This document shows, one piece after another, positions 1 through 11,689 of a DNA stretch of 64,000 bases. The notes beneath the pieces are model-generated. The model saw only the letters and a list, made by a program, of their open reading frames with translations, ran no database searches and was not told where the DNA came from. The number at the start of each line of letters is the position of its first letter. Position 1 is the first letter of the stretch. The position numbers were made by a program, and so were the translations under genes. The stretch is from Microcebus murinus (Eukaryota; Chordata; Mammalia; Primates; Cheirogaleidae): assembly GCF_040939455.1 (NCBI RefSeq), contig NC_134116.1, forward strand, positions 43,849,400-43,913,399. The letters are read 5' to 3'.

Positions 1-1219
1 TATTTGTTTGGTTTTTATAAGAAAGAGGGGTTGAATTTTATCAAATAAATTTTTTGCGTCTATTTAGAAAATTATATCTATGCACATTTTTCTTCAAAAT
101 TTGACTAACATAGTTACTAGATTGAATATTAAACCACCTTTGCTTTTGTCAAATTTAGGTAGTAGGTATATGAGTGTCCTTCATATATATCTTTCAACCT
201 TTTTGCATTTTCAAAAATTTTTGAATTAAAGGTTATGGGAAATATCGAGTTTAAGTGAAGTTACATTATTGATTGGTGTACAGAGTATGTTTATACAGTT
301 AAACAGAGCTACGTAGAGAAAACCATAGGCCACAACACAGAGGGGCTGATCCTTTACAGCATGTGAGAAAGGAGATCAAAGGTCACCTCTTCTGTAGGCA
401 CATATATGCAAGAGGAGGATATGTAATGTTTGGAGCCATCCATACATTTTCTTTTTCTCAAACCCACAAATCAGTTAAGTCATACTTTCTCTCCTGGAGA
501 GATGTGAGTGAAGGGATAAATGGAACCCTGAAATGATATGCTTTTGGAATTTTTTTCCACATGAAAGCATGATGAAAGAGAATACATATCCTCTCATAAT
601 AATTTCATTTTAGATGTTTCAACAGCATCTTGATATACCCTATAATTAACATATAATCTCTTTAAACATGATATTTCATTCTTCTGGTAAAGTCACAATT
701 CAAGTCCTCAACCCTGAAACATTTTTAAAATATTTAAGCTCATATCTAATCCATCACTAATGTTGATGTAAACTTTACCTGCTAAATAGTGTTTAGCAAT
801 GCTGTATTGTAATATTTTGTAATGAGAATTTAAAGCTATAGAAAACTATGAAGCAATATTTTAACAATACAGAGATGCCCCAGTTTTGAACACTAAAGTC
901 CTTCTCATCACGAATGTTCCAGGGATAATATTAAATTTGTTTTCTTAGTAGGCTTGAGTCCAAAGGAACCAAATACAGACATTGTTAAATGCAACTCCTA
1001 CATTTGGCAGATTTCCAGTTTCTCAGCCAACAGTGGTGATAGTATTTTTTACTTTTACTTTTCTCCACTTGTATAATTTATAATTATACCTCTGAACAAA
1101 CTATTATCAGATTCCAGGCCTCCTAAAATAGCCTCCTAACGAGAATCTACACCAGTCTGTTCTACCTTTGTGTTTGGTACTCATTATCTTTACTGTAGCT
1201 GAAGGATCCCTTAAAATTA
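1..1219. other. No recognised feature (AT-rich unique DNA)
   Basis: I see no transposon hallmark, exon-like frame or RNA gene here. The sequence is AT-rich and single-copy looking. A very old, unrecognisable repeat cannot be excluded. Confidence 0.5.
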
Positions 1220-1400
1220 GGTCAAAGTACTTCACTATCTCAGCTTATAGATATCAAAAGCTCCTAATTGCTTTTAAGGTGCAGGCAAAATGCATTAATA
1301 TGGCCTAATTAATCTCTTAACATATTCTTTCACTGGTCCCATTATCAGCTTAACCTGTACTGTGCACTAATTTTATATCTCTGCTCAGTCTCTCATCCTT
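1220..1400 (+). mobile_element. Possible L2 LINE fragment
   Basis: The stretch from the AAAGCTCCTAATTGC region through 'ATGGCCTAATTAATC' follows the word order of the L2 3' ORF region, where a run like 'aaagtccttac..tggcctac' precedes pyrimidine-rich text. It is heavily diverged and could be chance. Recognition is by eye only. Confidence 0.25.
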
Positions 1401-1409
1401 CCTAGCCTT

Positions 1410-1548
1410 GCAGTTAAGAGATAGGGAGAGAGGGGAAAGTGGAGCAGGAGGAGGAGTTTGAGGAGGAAGAGGAAGGAGATAGGAAGAGAAGAAAGATGAA
1501 GAGGAGGAAGAGGATTAGAAGGTGGAGAAGTGAAGAAAAAAGAAACAA
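1410..1548 (+). repeat. Polypurine (GA-rich) tract
   Basis: About 140 bases are almost entirely A and G on the plus strand, with interspersed GAGGAGGAA and GGAAGAGG units and only scattered pyrimidines. It is not a clean microsatellite; the unit length drifts between 3 and 6. Such mirror-like purine runs can adopt triplex (H-DNA) forms. That property is known for the class and is not shown here. Confidence 0.8.
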
Positions 1549-1954
1549 TCATAATAATAAGTGGTGATTGTGATTCTTGAGATATGAAGAAAGGTCTACG
1601 TGAGTAAAAATGTTAAACAACATATATTAACATTTCAAGGGAAGACAAATGGCTCTACAGTGAAACTGAATAGATATCTACTCAAATCCATCTGTTCCAA
1701 AGCAAATTTTTGTGAAGGTCTTTGACAGATTAGCAAAAATATATCAGTGATACACTAAATGGTGGATCACCTTGTAGCAGTTGTTCCACACAATTCATGT
1801 TGCTGACATCAATATAACTACCCAGTAAGTTTTTCTAATAAACTAACTATTTAGCATCTTGCTTGTCTTACTAGTACTTTCATTTACATTTTAAGTTAGC
1901 TTTCCAATCCTTCATCTTTCAATCCTTCCTTGGTGGTAAAATGCATTGTGTCTT

Positions 1955-1960
<6 letters not shown>

Positions 1961-2005
<45 letters not shown>
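1961..2005 (+). repeat. (CA)n microsatellite
   Basis: About 22 uninterrupted AC units run directly into a short A run. A 107-codon open frame crosses it, but its poly-Thr-His start is only translated dinucleotide repeat and is not a gene. Confidence 0.97.
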
Positions 2006-2009
<4 letters not shown>

Positions 2010-2452
2010 AAAACCCTAAAAAGCAAAGCAACCTTCTCTACTGTAGAATTCATAACATGTTCTTTGTCGAAAACTCTAAAGCTGTTTAATCATAGATCTT
2101 CCAAAGAAGATGCTAAAGATCTTTTTGAAATATGGCAGGGGAGAGTAGGACTACCTATCCCAAATAGACTATTAATACCTTTTCTTGAATCCACATTTTT
2201 GCCCCTTTGGAAAGAGTACATACAGGTTAATAGTTTACAATGGGATATTTTGCCAAGATGTTGATATATAAAGCCATAACCCTTTTCTTTTCATGGTAAT
2301 CTCTAAAATTATAAGAAAAATGAAAGAAAGGAAAAGAAACACATACACAAAAAAGAAGAGGAACTCAATGGAGGCTACAATTTTTCTTCATATATGTTCA
2401 CAAAATTTTATGTGAAGTATGAAGACACATTTGTAATTCTAGTTCTCTAAAG

Positions 2453-2914
2453 CAACGTCTCCAACCCTTTTGGTACCAGGGACTAGTTTCATGGAAGACA
2501 ATTTTTCCATTGACTGGGTTGGGGGTTCGTTTCAGGATGATTCAAATGCATTGCATTTATTTTAAGTCAAACCTCTCTGCTAATGATAATCTGGATTTGC
2601 AGCTGCTCCCCAGCATTAGCATCACTGCCTCAGCTCCACCTAAGATCATCAGGTGTTAGATTCTCATAAGGAGAACAAAACCTAGATCCCTTGCATGTAC
2701 ATTTCACAGTAGGGTTCATGTTCCTATGAGAATCTAATGCCTTGACTGATCTGACAGTAGCCGGAGCTTATGCAGTGATGCAAGTGATGGGGAGTGGTTG
2801 TAAATACAGATAAAGCTTCCCTTGTTCACCTGTCGCTTACCTCCTGCTGTGAGGCTGGTTCCTAACAGGCCACAGACCAGTACTGGTCTGCAGCCCAGGG
2901 ATTGGGGACAGCAA
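2453..2914. mobile_element. MER1B-like hAT-Charlie DNA transposon (non-autonomous)
   Basis: The 462-bp element is bounded by imperfect terminal inverted repeats (CAACGTCTCCAACCC at the left; GGATTGGGGACAGCAA at the right). Both sides carry an identical 8-bp duplication, CTCTAAAG (2445-2452 and 2915-2922), which is the hAT hallmark. Internal text such as 'ACCAGGGACTAGTTTCATGG', 'ATTAGATTCTCAT..GGAG' and 'CCTAACAGGCCACAGACC' matches what I recall of MER1-group elements. No transposase frame is present, so it would have been mobilised in trans. The family name is from memory; the element structure is seen directly. Confidence 0.85.
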
Positions 2915-2922
2915 CTCTAAAG

Positions 2923-5398
2923 GATATTAGAAATACTCAGTTGCTTATAAACAAAGCTCAGGTAGTGATTGTGGTTCAAATATGTAGGTTAATTTTCTAA
3001 CTTAATGATAAAGATCATAACATATTTACCTTTTTATTCACTATCAAACTGGAAAATAATCAACATAATTTTTTCACAGTGCTGGAGGCACTGTAGTGAG
3101 CTACTTTTCTGTATCAGCCTTAATTGAAACCTGTAGCTATTTAACATCTACATTAATACTCTTGATTTCTGTTCAGCAGTGGTTAGTCAACAGGGTTATA
3201 AAGGATGATAATATAGAAAGCAAAATAAAATGGATGCTAAAAAATTGATTTTTTATTTTCATTGAAATACATATTCATTTTGCCAGTTTCATTTATGGCA
3301 GAATCACTCATCCTCAAAATTAACATTTCAACACACTTAAAGAATATCTAAGAAAGAAATTGAGAAAATATCTCATAAATGCAAGCAAAATTCTACCTTT
3401 AAGAAAAAGAAAGTTAGAAAAAGTAAAGTAAGTTTGAAAAGTATGAATTTTTACACACATTGATCAAATTTTTAACAAAATCACCCAACCTTTCATTTTA
3501 ACCATTCATTAACCATTCCAAGAGTTATTAAATTTTTAAGAACAAGATTTAGCCTAAATTATATTTGTGTGAAATGTATACTTATATGTTAAATATGTAC
3601 ATATATAAATACTAAAATATTAATGTTTCAAACGACATCTTCATATTCTCACAGAGAGCCACTAACTGAATCCAAAATTCATTAAAATAGCGAAAGGGAC
3701 ATATAGTCTTGGAAATATTACATAATTCTCAGAGTGTCTATGAACTTGCATTAAGGAGTTTACACAATAATCTCTTGCCACGGTCACGATTAAGTGTTAT
3801 GCACAATAGAAAAAAAAATTTTAAGTATCCATTGTTTTAGATAACTTCTTGCCTTTTAAATGAATTTAGCAATTAGTTGATTGTGTTAAATCTAATAAAT
3901 TATTATAAACAAATAATCATAGCACATACGGATTAGAGACCTTTCAATCAGTCAAGCCTTATAGAAATGTAGGGGATAATCTTGTAAATATTTCAAAAAT
4001 CTTTCATTCATAGTCCTTAAACAAAGCTTGCACGGAGATTTAAAAAGTAGTTTATTGAGTTCTTGCTACTAGATAGATAACAAAGCCTTGTGTAAAAACC
4101 AATAAGAGGAGTGGAAAAGCGACTGCTTCCCCTTGTTTGGGAGGTTGGACTAGACTCGATCAGTCCTTTCAATTCTAATTGTCCATCATGCTCTGAATTT
4201 CCCACCAATGCAGTACATTTGTATTGTGAAATATTTAAAATGTTCAAGAAATAGGTTGAAAAACTCAGCATTTCTTCAGAAAAACTTGCAGATTAATAAT
4301 ATTATAATCAGAGAAATGAATTTTATCAAATTGTCCTCCACATTCTCTCAGGTCAAATTCATTTCATATACATAACCTCAATCAACCTCCAGTTAAACTT
4401 TCCAAAAGGAAAGAAAAGTATGACTTAAGTAAAAGCATAAAATTAAAAATATCATTTACATGATTATTTATAAGGAAACTACCATAATTCCATTTGTACA
4501 ATATACATTTATACATGCAATAGCTTATACCTGAATAATATATAAATATAGTAAACTAAATCATATTCATATAAATAAGACTTTACACTTAAATGATTCT
4601 TTTAAGTATAATTTTAACAATCTAATCATGAAATGATAAATTATGCAATATATTTATTTTTATAGAAAGAATTAAAGTATTTTGAAATTTTGTTTTTGTT
4701 TATTGGGGGGATACCCTCACAAGCCTTTTTTCCTTTTCTATAGAAAGTTGTTCATGCATTGAAAAAGAGAATTTTCTGACCCCATTTTTACTGGGCTGCT
4801 TTCTCTACAAATAGCAAAGGTCTAGTTATTATTAGCAGTGCCCAATAGACCTACAGGTGAAAGGATTATTGAATATGGCATACATTTTGTTAGGAAAAGG
4901 CACTAGAGAAAAATACAGCTGCAGGGTTATTATAAAAATATGCTTTTGCTTAAAGGTAAATTGCAAGAAAAATTTTTTCTTCCCTATTTTAATTAGGTAA
5001 TCCTGGGCATGTTTTACATGCCAGTAACTTCAAGTGGTGAGGAAAACGAGTGTAATTTAGAAACTAATAGTTTCTAAAATAACCTTTTAAGATATTTTTG
5101 TTGGTCTCTCGAAGTTCTACCAGCTGGTTTGCAATTATAGAAATGCTGTAAAACGTATCATTCTGGGACAGCTGAATTACTGGAAACTTTAGTGGAGTAG
5201 GATCAAAGGCTGACAAGGGGCTCTACTTAGAAGATAAAGAAAGTACAATAGGGTTGTGAAAAGTTTTATTTGAGATCATTTCCTTATCTCCTGAAGACTG
5301 AATAAAACTTTTGAAACATCAGCAATCCATAGCAATCCACTTTCCTCTGACCTGAGCTTCTCTAAGCCAAATGCTGCAGTTCAATACTTTGAGTTGCT
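2923..5398. other. No recognised feature
   Basis: This is AT-rich, unique-looking DNA. The minus-strand 84-codon frame at 4017-4271 has no recognisable domain, and its length is within chance expectation for such sequence. I identified no transposon. Confidence 0.5.
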
Positions 5399-5399
5399 G

Positions 5400-5431
5400 G
5401 GGTGGGGCTGGGGGTGGGGGTGGGGGTGGAG
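5400..5431 (+). repeat. G-rich minisatellite-like run (G-quadruplex motif)
   Basis: Six runs of four or five G are separated by single T or CT spacers (GGGGTGGGGCTGGGGG and onward). This satisfies the usual quadruplex pattern with one-base loops. The overlapping 60-codon plus frame (5402-5584), which begins with poly-Gly-Val, is repeat translation and not a gene. Confidence 0.85.
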
Positions 5432-6059
5432 AAAAGGGGTGGAGAAAAGAAAAGAACAACATCAAAAAAAAAGGATAAGAAAAGAGGGAAAAGGTTGGTT
5501 TGTTGTATTAAGCAAAGCAAACTCTCTTACATAGTCAGGTTAGGAGTTAGAGTACATTGTTTATTCAAATATGCTTTTAAATAGAGAAGACTATTATCAT
5601 ATATGCCATATTCTTATAACATTATTATAATATAAATAAGATTTACATTAATATAATTATGAACACAAATATAATTCATAGTATTAAAATAATTCATAGT
5701 ATAACATAATTCATTTCTGTAGATAAAAATTAACTAAAATAAAATGGATATTATACAACCCTTGATTTACTTAGTCATAAGGTAAAATCTGATGATGTTT
5801 TTCACAGATGAGTTAGAAAACATAAGGTGCTTGCTTTCTCAGATTTCCTTTCCTCTCTAATATATTTTCCATGTACCCACTAAAAGAATTCAACCCCTTT
5901 CTAAACTAGATCCATTCATCTATCTTTTAGGCTAAATCTCTTCTCCCCTTTTAATTATCCTTTTTTTTCAAGCATATTCTTGTTAAAGCAACATCTATAT
6001 GTATTAATGTATCTCCTGAATGGGAAAACAGAATAAAACAAAGTATCTCTTGTCTTCTG
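5432..6059. other. No recognised feature; AT-rich with short local repeats
   Basis: At about 5670-5711 an AATTCATAGTAT-like unit occurs about three times in partial tandem (AATTCATAGTAT, AATTCATAGTAT, AATTCAT). I identified nothing else. Confidence 0.5.
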
Positions 6060-6660
6060 GTGTGCCTTCCTGATTGTGGATTTCATTCTTTGCTTTCATG
6101 CTAGCAAACTGCAATTTACAGAGAAAAATTTCTACCGCTTGCCACTCTACTCAACTCGCATCATTTCTTTACTCATTGAATTATTACTTCAGTCCAATCA
6201 ATGTATTGAAATTCCATTGCCAAGGTCACTAATGAAACTTTTGTTACTAATTTGTATATATACACACATATTTATTTTTTCTTATTATAATTCAGCTCTA
6301 ATTGTGATTGTTTTCTAATGCTTCCCCCCTCTCTTCCATTTGCCTCATTAACAATATGTTCTCCTACATCTCTGGCCATATCATTTTTATGAGTGCCACT
6401 TGTTCCACTAAAGCATAAAATTTTGATGTCCTCAGGCTTTTTTCTCTTATCTCATTTCCTTTCTATCTGCACCCACTCTGTCAAGGTGATCTATTCTATG
6501 ACTATACCTTTATTTGTTAATATCCACAAATCTGCATTTCAAGCCTATCTCCATTTCTTGTAAGTTCAACAGCTATAAATCTTGGAGTTTGGTTTCTGGG
6601 GGAGGCATATACCATCTCTTAGTACACCATAAAAAAACTGATTCATTGTATTTTTTTCTC
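6060..6660 (+). mobile_element. Degenerate L2 LINE ORF2 fragment
   Basis: The order of several words matches the L2 reverse-transcriptase region. 'CAAGGTCACTAATGA..CTTTTGTTACTAA' recalls the 'caaggtcaccaatgacc..ttgttgctaa' stretch, and downstream comes 'CTCAGGCTTTTTTCTCTTATCTC' followed by 'ACTCTGTCAAGGTGATCT'. The open frames at 6076-6318 and 6514-6723 lie in this remnant and are interrupted everywhere. L2 copies are usually mammal-wide and heavily mutated, as here. Moderate confidence, no alignment run. Confidence 0.45.
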
Positions 6661-7443
6661 AAAAATGATTTTTTTAGTATTCTTTATTTAAATCTGTATA
6701 CTACAATTTACCATGATCCATGAGATAACTTTTTATATTGCTCTTACCTCACCTTTCATCTATGTGACTGTATATTCTCTACAGACTGTGCACTTAATTC
6801 TTGGCTCTCTTGCCTCTTTCCTCATAATTTAGGTTTCTACCTTAGGGTATCTCCTGCCACTTTAAGCTTGAAATCATCATGGATCTCAAGATATACTATG
6901 GCAATACAACACTATAAATTCATTGTTCTTGTTCTGAGTCTGAGCAAATTATCAGAAAAACTGATTTCAAAAATGTGTGTTAAGAAGTTGCATTTCCTCC
7001 AGCCTGACTTCTACTCTTAGCACTCCAATCATGGACAGAAAACTTATGATGACTTCACTATTTTGTCTTGTTGTTTGAGGGGAAGAGAAGACTGATGAGG
7101 CAGATGATAGCCTGGTACATGGTTATGTTCCCAAAGATTCTGAAATAAAACTTCTCTATTCCACACACCATGCACTTAGCGAGAGGATCACTCAAATGAA
7201 CCACTCAGAGAAAAAGATAGTGGGAGAAAATAAACACTGAAAACTCTACTCAGTCAAGAAAATAAGCCAACTTGGTAATCAATTTCTTTATGAATAAATA
7301 TCCATTGTTAATCATATACTTTAAAAAAAAAAGTGGTAGATATTAAAGTAACTAAGAAGAAGCCTAAAAATAGCAAACAAATAACAAAATTAGAAAAAAG
7401 ATAATTTGGGAAATAAAGGATATTTAACACTTTTAAAAATTAG

Positions 7444-7467
7444 TATTCTCAATTAGAATTGAGAATA
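7444..7467. repeat. Perfect 11-bp inverted repeat, 2-bp loop
   Basis: Arms TATTCTCAATT and AATTGAGAATA flank AG. It lies in non-repeat AT-rich DNA. It is too AT-rich and isolated to assign a role. Confidence 0.9.
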
Positions 7468-7904
7468 TATTATGGTTTCCTATCAAATATATCAGAGAAT
7501 GTTACATTCAATTCTTATCTATTCAATGTATTTGCCTCTCCCTCAAATTAATTCTGATAAGTAGAAAGTAAAGTTGAGGAAATATTCCAAAACATAAGCT
7601 AAGTGATAAAAGTGTAGAAAATATTTAAGAAAGGAGTTTCTAAATTTCCTAAAATTGAATGTATTATTCCTTAATAAGTCTTAGATTTCTCTTTGTGATG
7701 TATCCCCTGTCTCTTCCACCTCCCTTACCACCAGGCCATTTCCTGACATCTGTGCTCCAGTCAAACCAACCTTCTTTTAGTCATTTATCTATATCATCCT
7801 CTTTCTGCCACAAGAAGTTACATGTCTTCACCAGTAAAGTTGTTTTATAACTTTTCTTCTAAGTAATCCCTATTTATCTTTCTGGTTTCAGCTAAAGCTT
7901 TACA

Positions 7905-8100
7905 TCCTTCAGAAAGAAAATCCTGTTTCTATGAGTTTGGCTACTTTTGATACTTCATGTCAATGGAATCATACAGTATTTGTCCTTCTGTGACTCACTT
8001 ATTTTACTCAGCATAACAGCCTCAAAGTTCATCCATGGTGTTGCACATGTCAGGATTTCCTCCTTTTTCATGGTTGAATAGCACTTCATTGTATGTATAC
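7905..8100 (-). mobile_element. L1M fragment, inverted 5' half of an L1 insertion
   Basis: Read on the minus strand this is the end of an old (L1M-type) ORF2 plus the start of the following sequence. Plus-strand words such as 'TCACTTATTTTACTCAGCATAA' in the 7998-8020 area and 'CATGGTTGAATAGCACTTCATT' near 8070 are the antisense of the tail of L1 ORF2. It abuts a plus-oriented L1M 3' UTR at about 8101, so the two halves together look like one insertion with an inverted 5' part. Confidence 0.7.
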
Positions 8101-8325
8101 AACTCATAGGAACAAAAAGTAGAATGGTGATTCTCAGAGGCTGTAGAGAGAGAAAAATGGATGCTGCTATTCAATCAGTATAGAGTTTCAGTCATGCAAG
8201 ATGAAAACTTCTAGAGACGTGCTATACATTGTGCTTATAATTAACAATACTGTATTGTGCACTTAAAAATTTAACTGGCTAGATCCCATGTTAAGTGTTT
8301 TTACCACAATAAAAAAATACTTTAA
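8101..8325 (+). mobile_element. L1M 3' UTR, sense half of the same insertion
   Basis: It begins AACTCATAGGAACAAAAAGT and runs through AGAATGGTGATTCTCAGAGGC and 'ATTAACAATACTGTATTGTG' to a terminal CCACAATAAAAAAA. These are typical of L1M 3' UTRs. The opening 'AACTCATAG.AAC' also appears inverted inside the antisense half (near 7935), so the junction carries a short duplication. Confidence 0.75.
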
Positions 8326-8394
8326 ACAAATACCTATAATTTGATAAGAAAAATAGATATATAATGTATTTTAAATAGTTTTACAATTTAAAAA

Positions 8395-9066
8395 ACTATC
8401 CGATACTAATTAAAACCACAATAAGATATCATCTTACACCATCTTACACCAATCTTGCACCAATCTTAGTGCAACCTCTATGAAAACAGTATGGAAACTT
8501 CTCAAATAAGTAAAAATAGAACTACCATATGATCCATCAATCCAATTTCTAGATATCTACCCAAGGGGAAAGAAAGCAATATATAAAAAAGTTACCTGTA
8601 CTCATCTGTTTATCGCAACACTATTGACAATAGCAAAGATATGGAACCAACTTAAGTGGCTATCACTGGATAAATGGATAAAGAAAATGTGGTATATATA
8701 TAATAATACCATTCAGCTGTAAAAAAAGAATGAAATGTCTATCACAGTAACATGGATTGTACTGGAGGCCATTATCTTAAGTGAAACAACTCAGACATGG
8801 AAAGACAAATGGTGCATGTTCTCAATTATAAGTGGGTGCCATTAATAAATAACATGTATACATAGAAGCAGAGTGGAGAACAATGGACGGTGGAGACTCA
8901 GAGAGTTGCAGGAGTAGGGGGAGTGGATGCTGGGAGTTTACTTGGGGGATACCATGTCTGTTGCTTCAGTGACATGTTCACTGAAGGACCTGACATCATC
9001 ACAATATAATATATCAATATAGCAAAATTGCACTTGTACTCCATGAATATATACAAATAAAAAAAG
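8395..9066 (+). mobile_element. 5'-truncated L1 (L1MA/L1PB-like) 3' end
   Basis: It enters in late ORF2 ('AAAACCACAATAAGATATCATC'), passes 'GATAAATGGATAAAGAAAATG', 'AACATGGATTG..CTGGAGGCCATTATC' and 'GTTCTCA..ATAAGTGGG', and ends 'TACAAATAAAAAAAG'. All reading frames are broken. An irregular tandem of CATCTTACAC / CAATCTTGCAC occupies about 8427-8470. Two overlapping minus-strand frames (8898-9159) are antisense of this 3' UTR and are not genes. Confidence 0.8.
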
Positions 9067-9227
9067 AAATGGAGAAATGTTTCCAAGCCTAAGGGGAAAA
9101 AAGAAAGGAAAAAAAACACTTTTATCCTTATGACCTATGACCCTGAAATTAGCTCTCATAGGACTATGTAACTCTTCTTTTCAGCTTTTATTGTAGGCAC
9201 TAATTTATAATTGTCAGAGAATAACCA

Positions 9228-9472
9228 TAACTTAGAGTTTAAAGGCACAGGCTTTGATATTAAATTAGCTTGGTCAAATCCTAGTTCTATCTCCAGCTAT
9301 ATAAATATGGGCAAATCACTCCAATGTCCATTGTCTCTGTTTCCTCATTTGTAAAATGGACATATTGATAACATCTATGTCATACAATTGTCAGAATTAA
9401 AAATAGTGATTTTTATAAAGTGATTATAATAGGGCCTAGCATAAAGTAAGTACTCAATAAATGCTATTACTT
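9228..9472 (+). mobile_element. MIR SINE
   Basis: The tRNA-related MIR layout is well preserved. In order: 'AGGCACAGGCTTTGATAT', 'CTAGTTCTATCTCCAGCTAT', the core 'GGGCAAATCACT', 'TCTGTTTCCTCATTTGTAAAATGG', and the tail 'GGGCCTAGCATAAAGTAAGT' followed by 'ACTCAATAAATGCTATTA'. Divergence is heavy, as expected for a mammal-wide SINE. Confidence 0.88.
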
Positions 9473-11685
9473 TTTAAATGATTACATGATTATATATGTT
9501 TCCCTCATTAGATTTGGAGACATGAAAACAAGGATTGAGTTTGCTTTGGTACACAATTTACACAAATTTGGATTTTTTATTGCAATTGACAGAAAAATCA
9601 TTACCACTCTCTTGAAAAAATATTTTTATTCTGTCACTTAAAATTTTAAAATATGTTACCAATATTAAGAAATGAAGGTATTTTGGGTTTTTTGTTTTTG
9701 TTTTTGTTTTTTTTCTCTCTCTCATCTCTTCTGGTTTCCACAATGAGAATATCATTATCATTTGAAGGCTAAATGCTTTAGTGATTCCAGAAGGATGCTG
9801 TTTGCAAATTGGTCCATAAGCTCGGTAATTTAAATCCAATTGGGAAGACAGAGAATTATTAAAACTATTGACCTATCCCATACATTTAAATATAACACTA
9901 GTTCTTGAAATGTCACTGTAAAGATTCAAAATCAAGTGTAAGCATGCATTGTGTCGATCATAATTTCAGTCTAAAACACTTAAATTATTTAATACCTTTG
10001 TCTGTCTAGGATCTATGTATAGGTAAGTGCCCAAATTCATGAAATCTTGTTTTAAAATACTACTGTATTATCATTTATTGGTATTTGATAACCAGAAATT
10101 CTGTATGTTTTGTTATTTTCCTGTTTCTTTTAATTCTTTATGGTTCATGGGATGCAGTAGCTGTGTACAGTAGAAAGGAGACATCTTATGTCATTAATGA
10201 CTAGAGTAAAACTTCAGATTTGTAACACCATCTTCAAAAGGACCATTGTATTTATTTAGTTATTGTACAGAAATGTCTATACTTTATCAATGAAAAAAGA
10301 CAAAACATTTTTAATCATTTATGTCACTGGGGAGATGTATAATATTCTAAGGATACATCTGTAAAACTAAAAGAAAACAATGACTAGGATATAAAACCTA
10401 GATCCAGTTGGAAGAGTAAAATTTCTTTCAAGTATAATGGGAATTTTTACTCTATTATGTGGAAAATTACTTAAGAAAATATAAAATAATTAGCTTGAAA
10501 TTTTGGAGAAAGTAAGAGATGGATTGACATTACATTTGGCCTTTCTTGCTTTCAGATTTCCAACTGTTATAGAATCAAGAGAGCTAATGAAGATCAAAAT
10601 AAACATCATTTAAATACTAACAATTTGTAGAGACATTTCAGCCATATTGATGAATATAAAATTTTATATTTCTTCAATTTCTCTTCCATGTACACATAGA
10701 AATTTATTCTTCATATCTTCTAATCTAATTAAAATGTAATTGTTCTTTCATTCATTCAACATAATCTACTTTTTCTTCATTGGAAGTTCCCTTTTAGCTT
10801 CACAAATATATTAACAAACTGTAACATATAACATGTGGCCAAAGTATATTTCAGAATTTTAAGATAATTTTAATTGGAAGAAATTGGAAAAAAGAATACT
10901 AAAATAGATGTTCTTTCCTTGGGAATTTTACTCAAAACTCATCCCTTGGGGACATGGCCTACAAAAAATAAAATTATTCATGTCATATAAGTTTATAAGT
11001 ATAAAAAGTGATACCTCATAGTTGTTAGTTAGTGGGCAGAACACTGAATGTAGATAAGACCCAGTTTCTAAGCCCTGACTGTGGTATTTACTCATGATAT
11101 AGGTTTGGATGATTAATTTAAATACTATTTATTACCCTGTACAATACAAATAATAAAATTTATTTTAAGTTTTAAGTTTTGTTCAAATATCCTGCATATA
11201 AAAGCACTATGTAAAATTACATGATTTTTTACTTATAGTCATACAACATCTCCAACCACTTGTAGAGAGAAACCAAACACATCCAATACATGCCAATAAG
11301 AATAGCTTTACTTTCTATAAATGTATTTTCAAGAAAATAAAAATGTATTCCTTTGAATTAATTATCAGTATTTTATGAGTCAAATATAAGGATTCTAAAA
11401 GTCTTGGTGAATAAAAAATATTGGAATTCATAGCATGCAAGAAACTCCTATAAAACAAAGACTTTGAATATTGAGCATATTTTATAAAAATTCTACAAAA
11501 AAATTGCAAGCATATTCCTTAAATTTTTCCTAAAATTTGGTGCAGAAAATGCTCTATAGTCAAGGATTGAAAATTTTGAATGTGATAAATGATGGTGAGA
11601 ATTATTTTTTATTCACTGAAGAAGGTATACTACTGTGACTATTCCTACCAAGATTCCAGTTCTCTGATTCTTCATTCAAATACTA
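9473..11685. other. No recognised feature
   Basis: This is AT-rich, unique-looking DNA. A T-rich stretch with a TTTTTG pentamer/hexamer drift lies at about 9685-9715. The open frames at 9558-9839 and 11315-11509 (minus) have no recognisable domain. Confidence 0.5.
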
Positions 11686-11689
11686 ATCT

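Noticed and set aside
1941..2264. 107-codon open frame starting with poly-Thr-His
   Set aside because: The start is a CA microsatellite read as protein; the remainder has no recognisable domain.
5402..5584. Gly/Val-Lys-rich 60-codon frame
   Set aside because: Translation of the G-rich repeat and an A-rich run.
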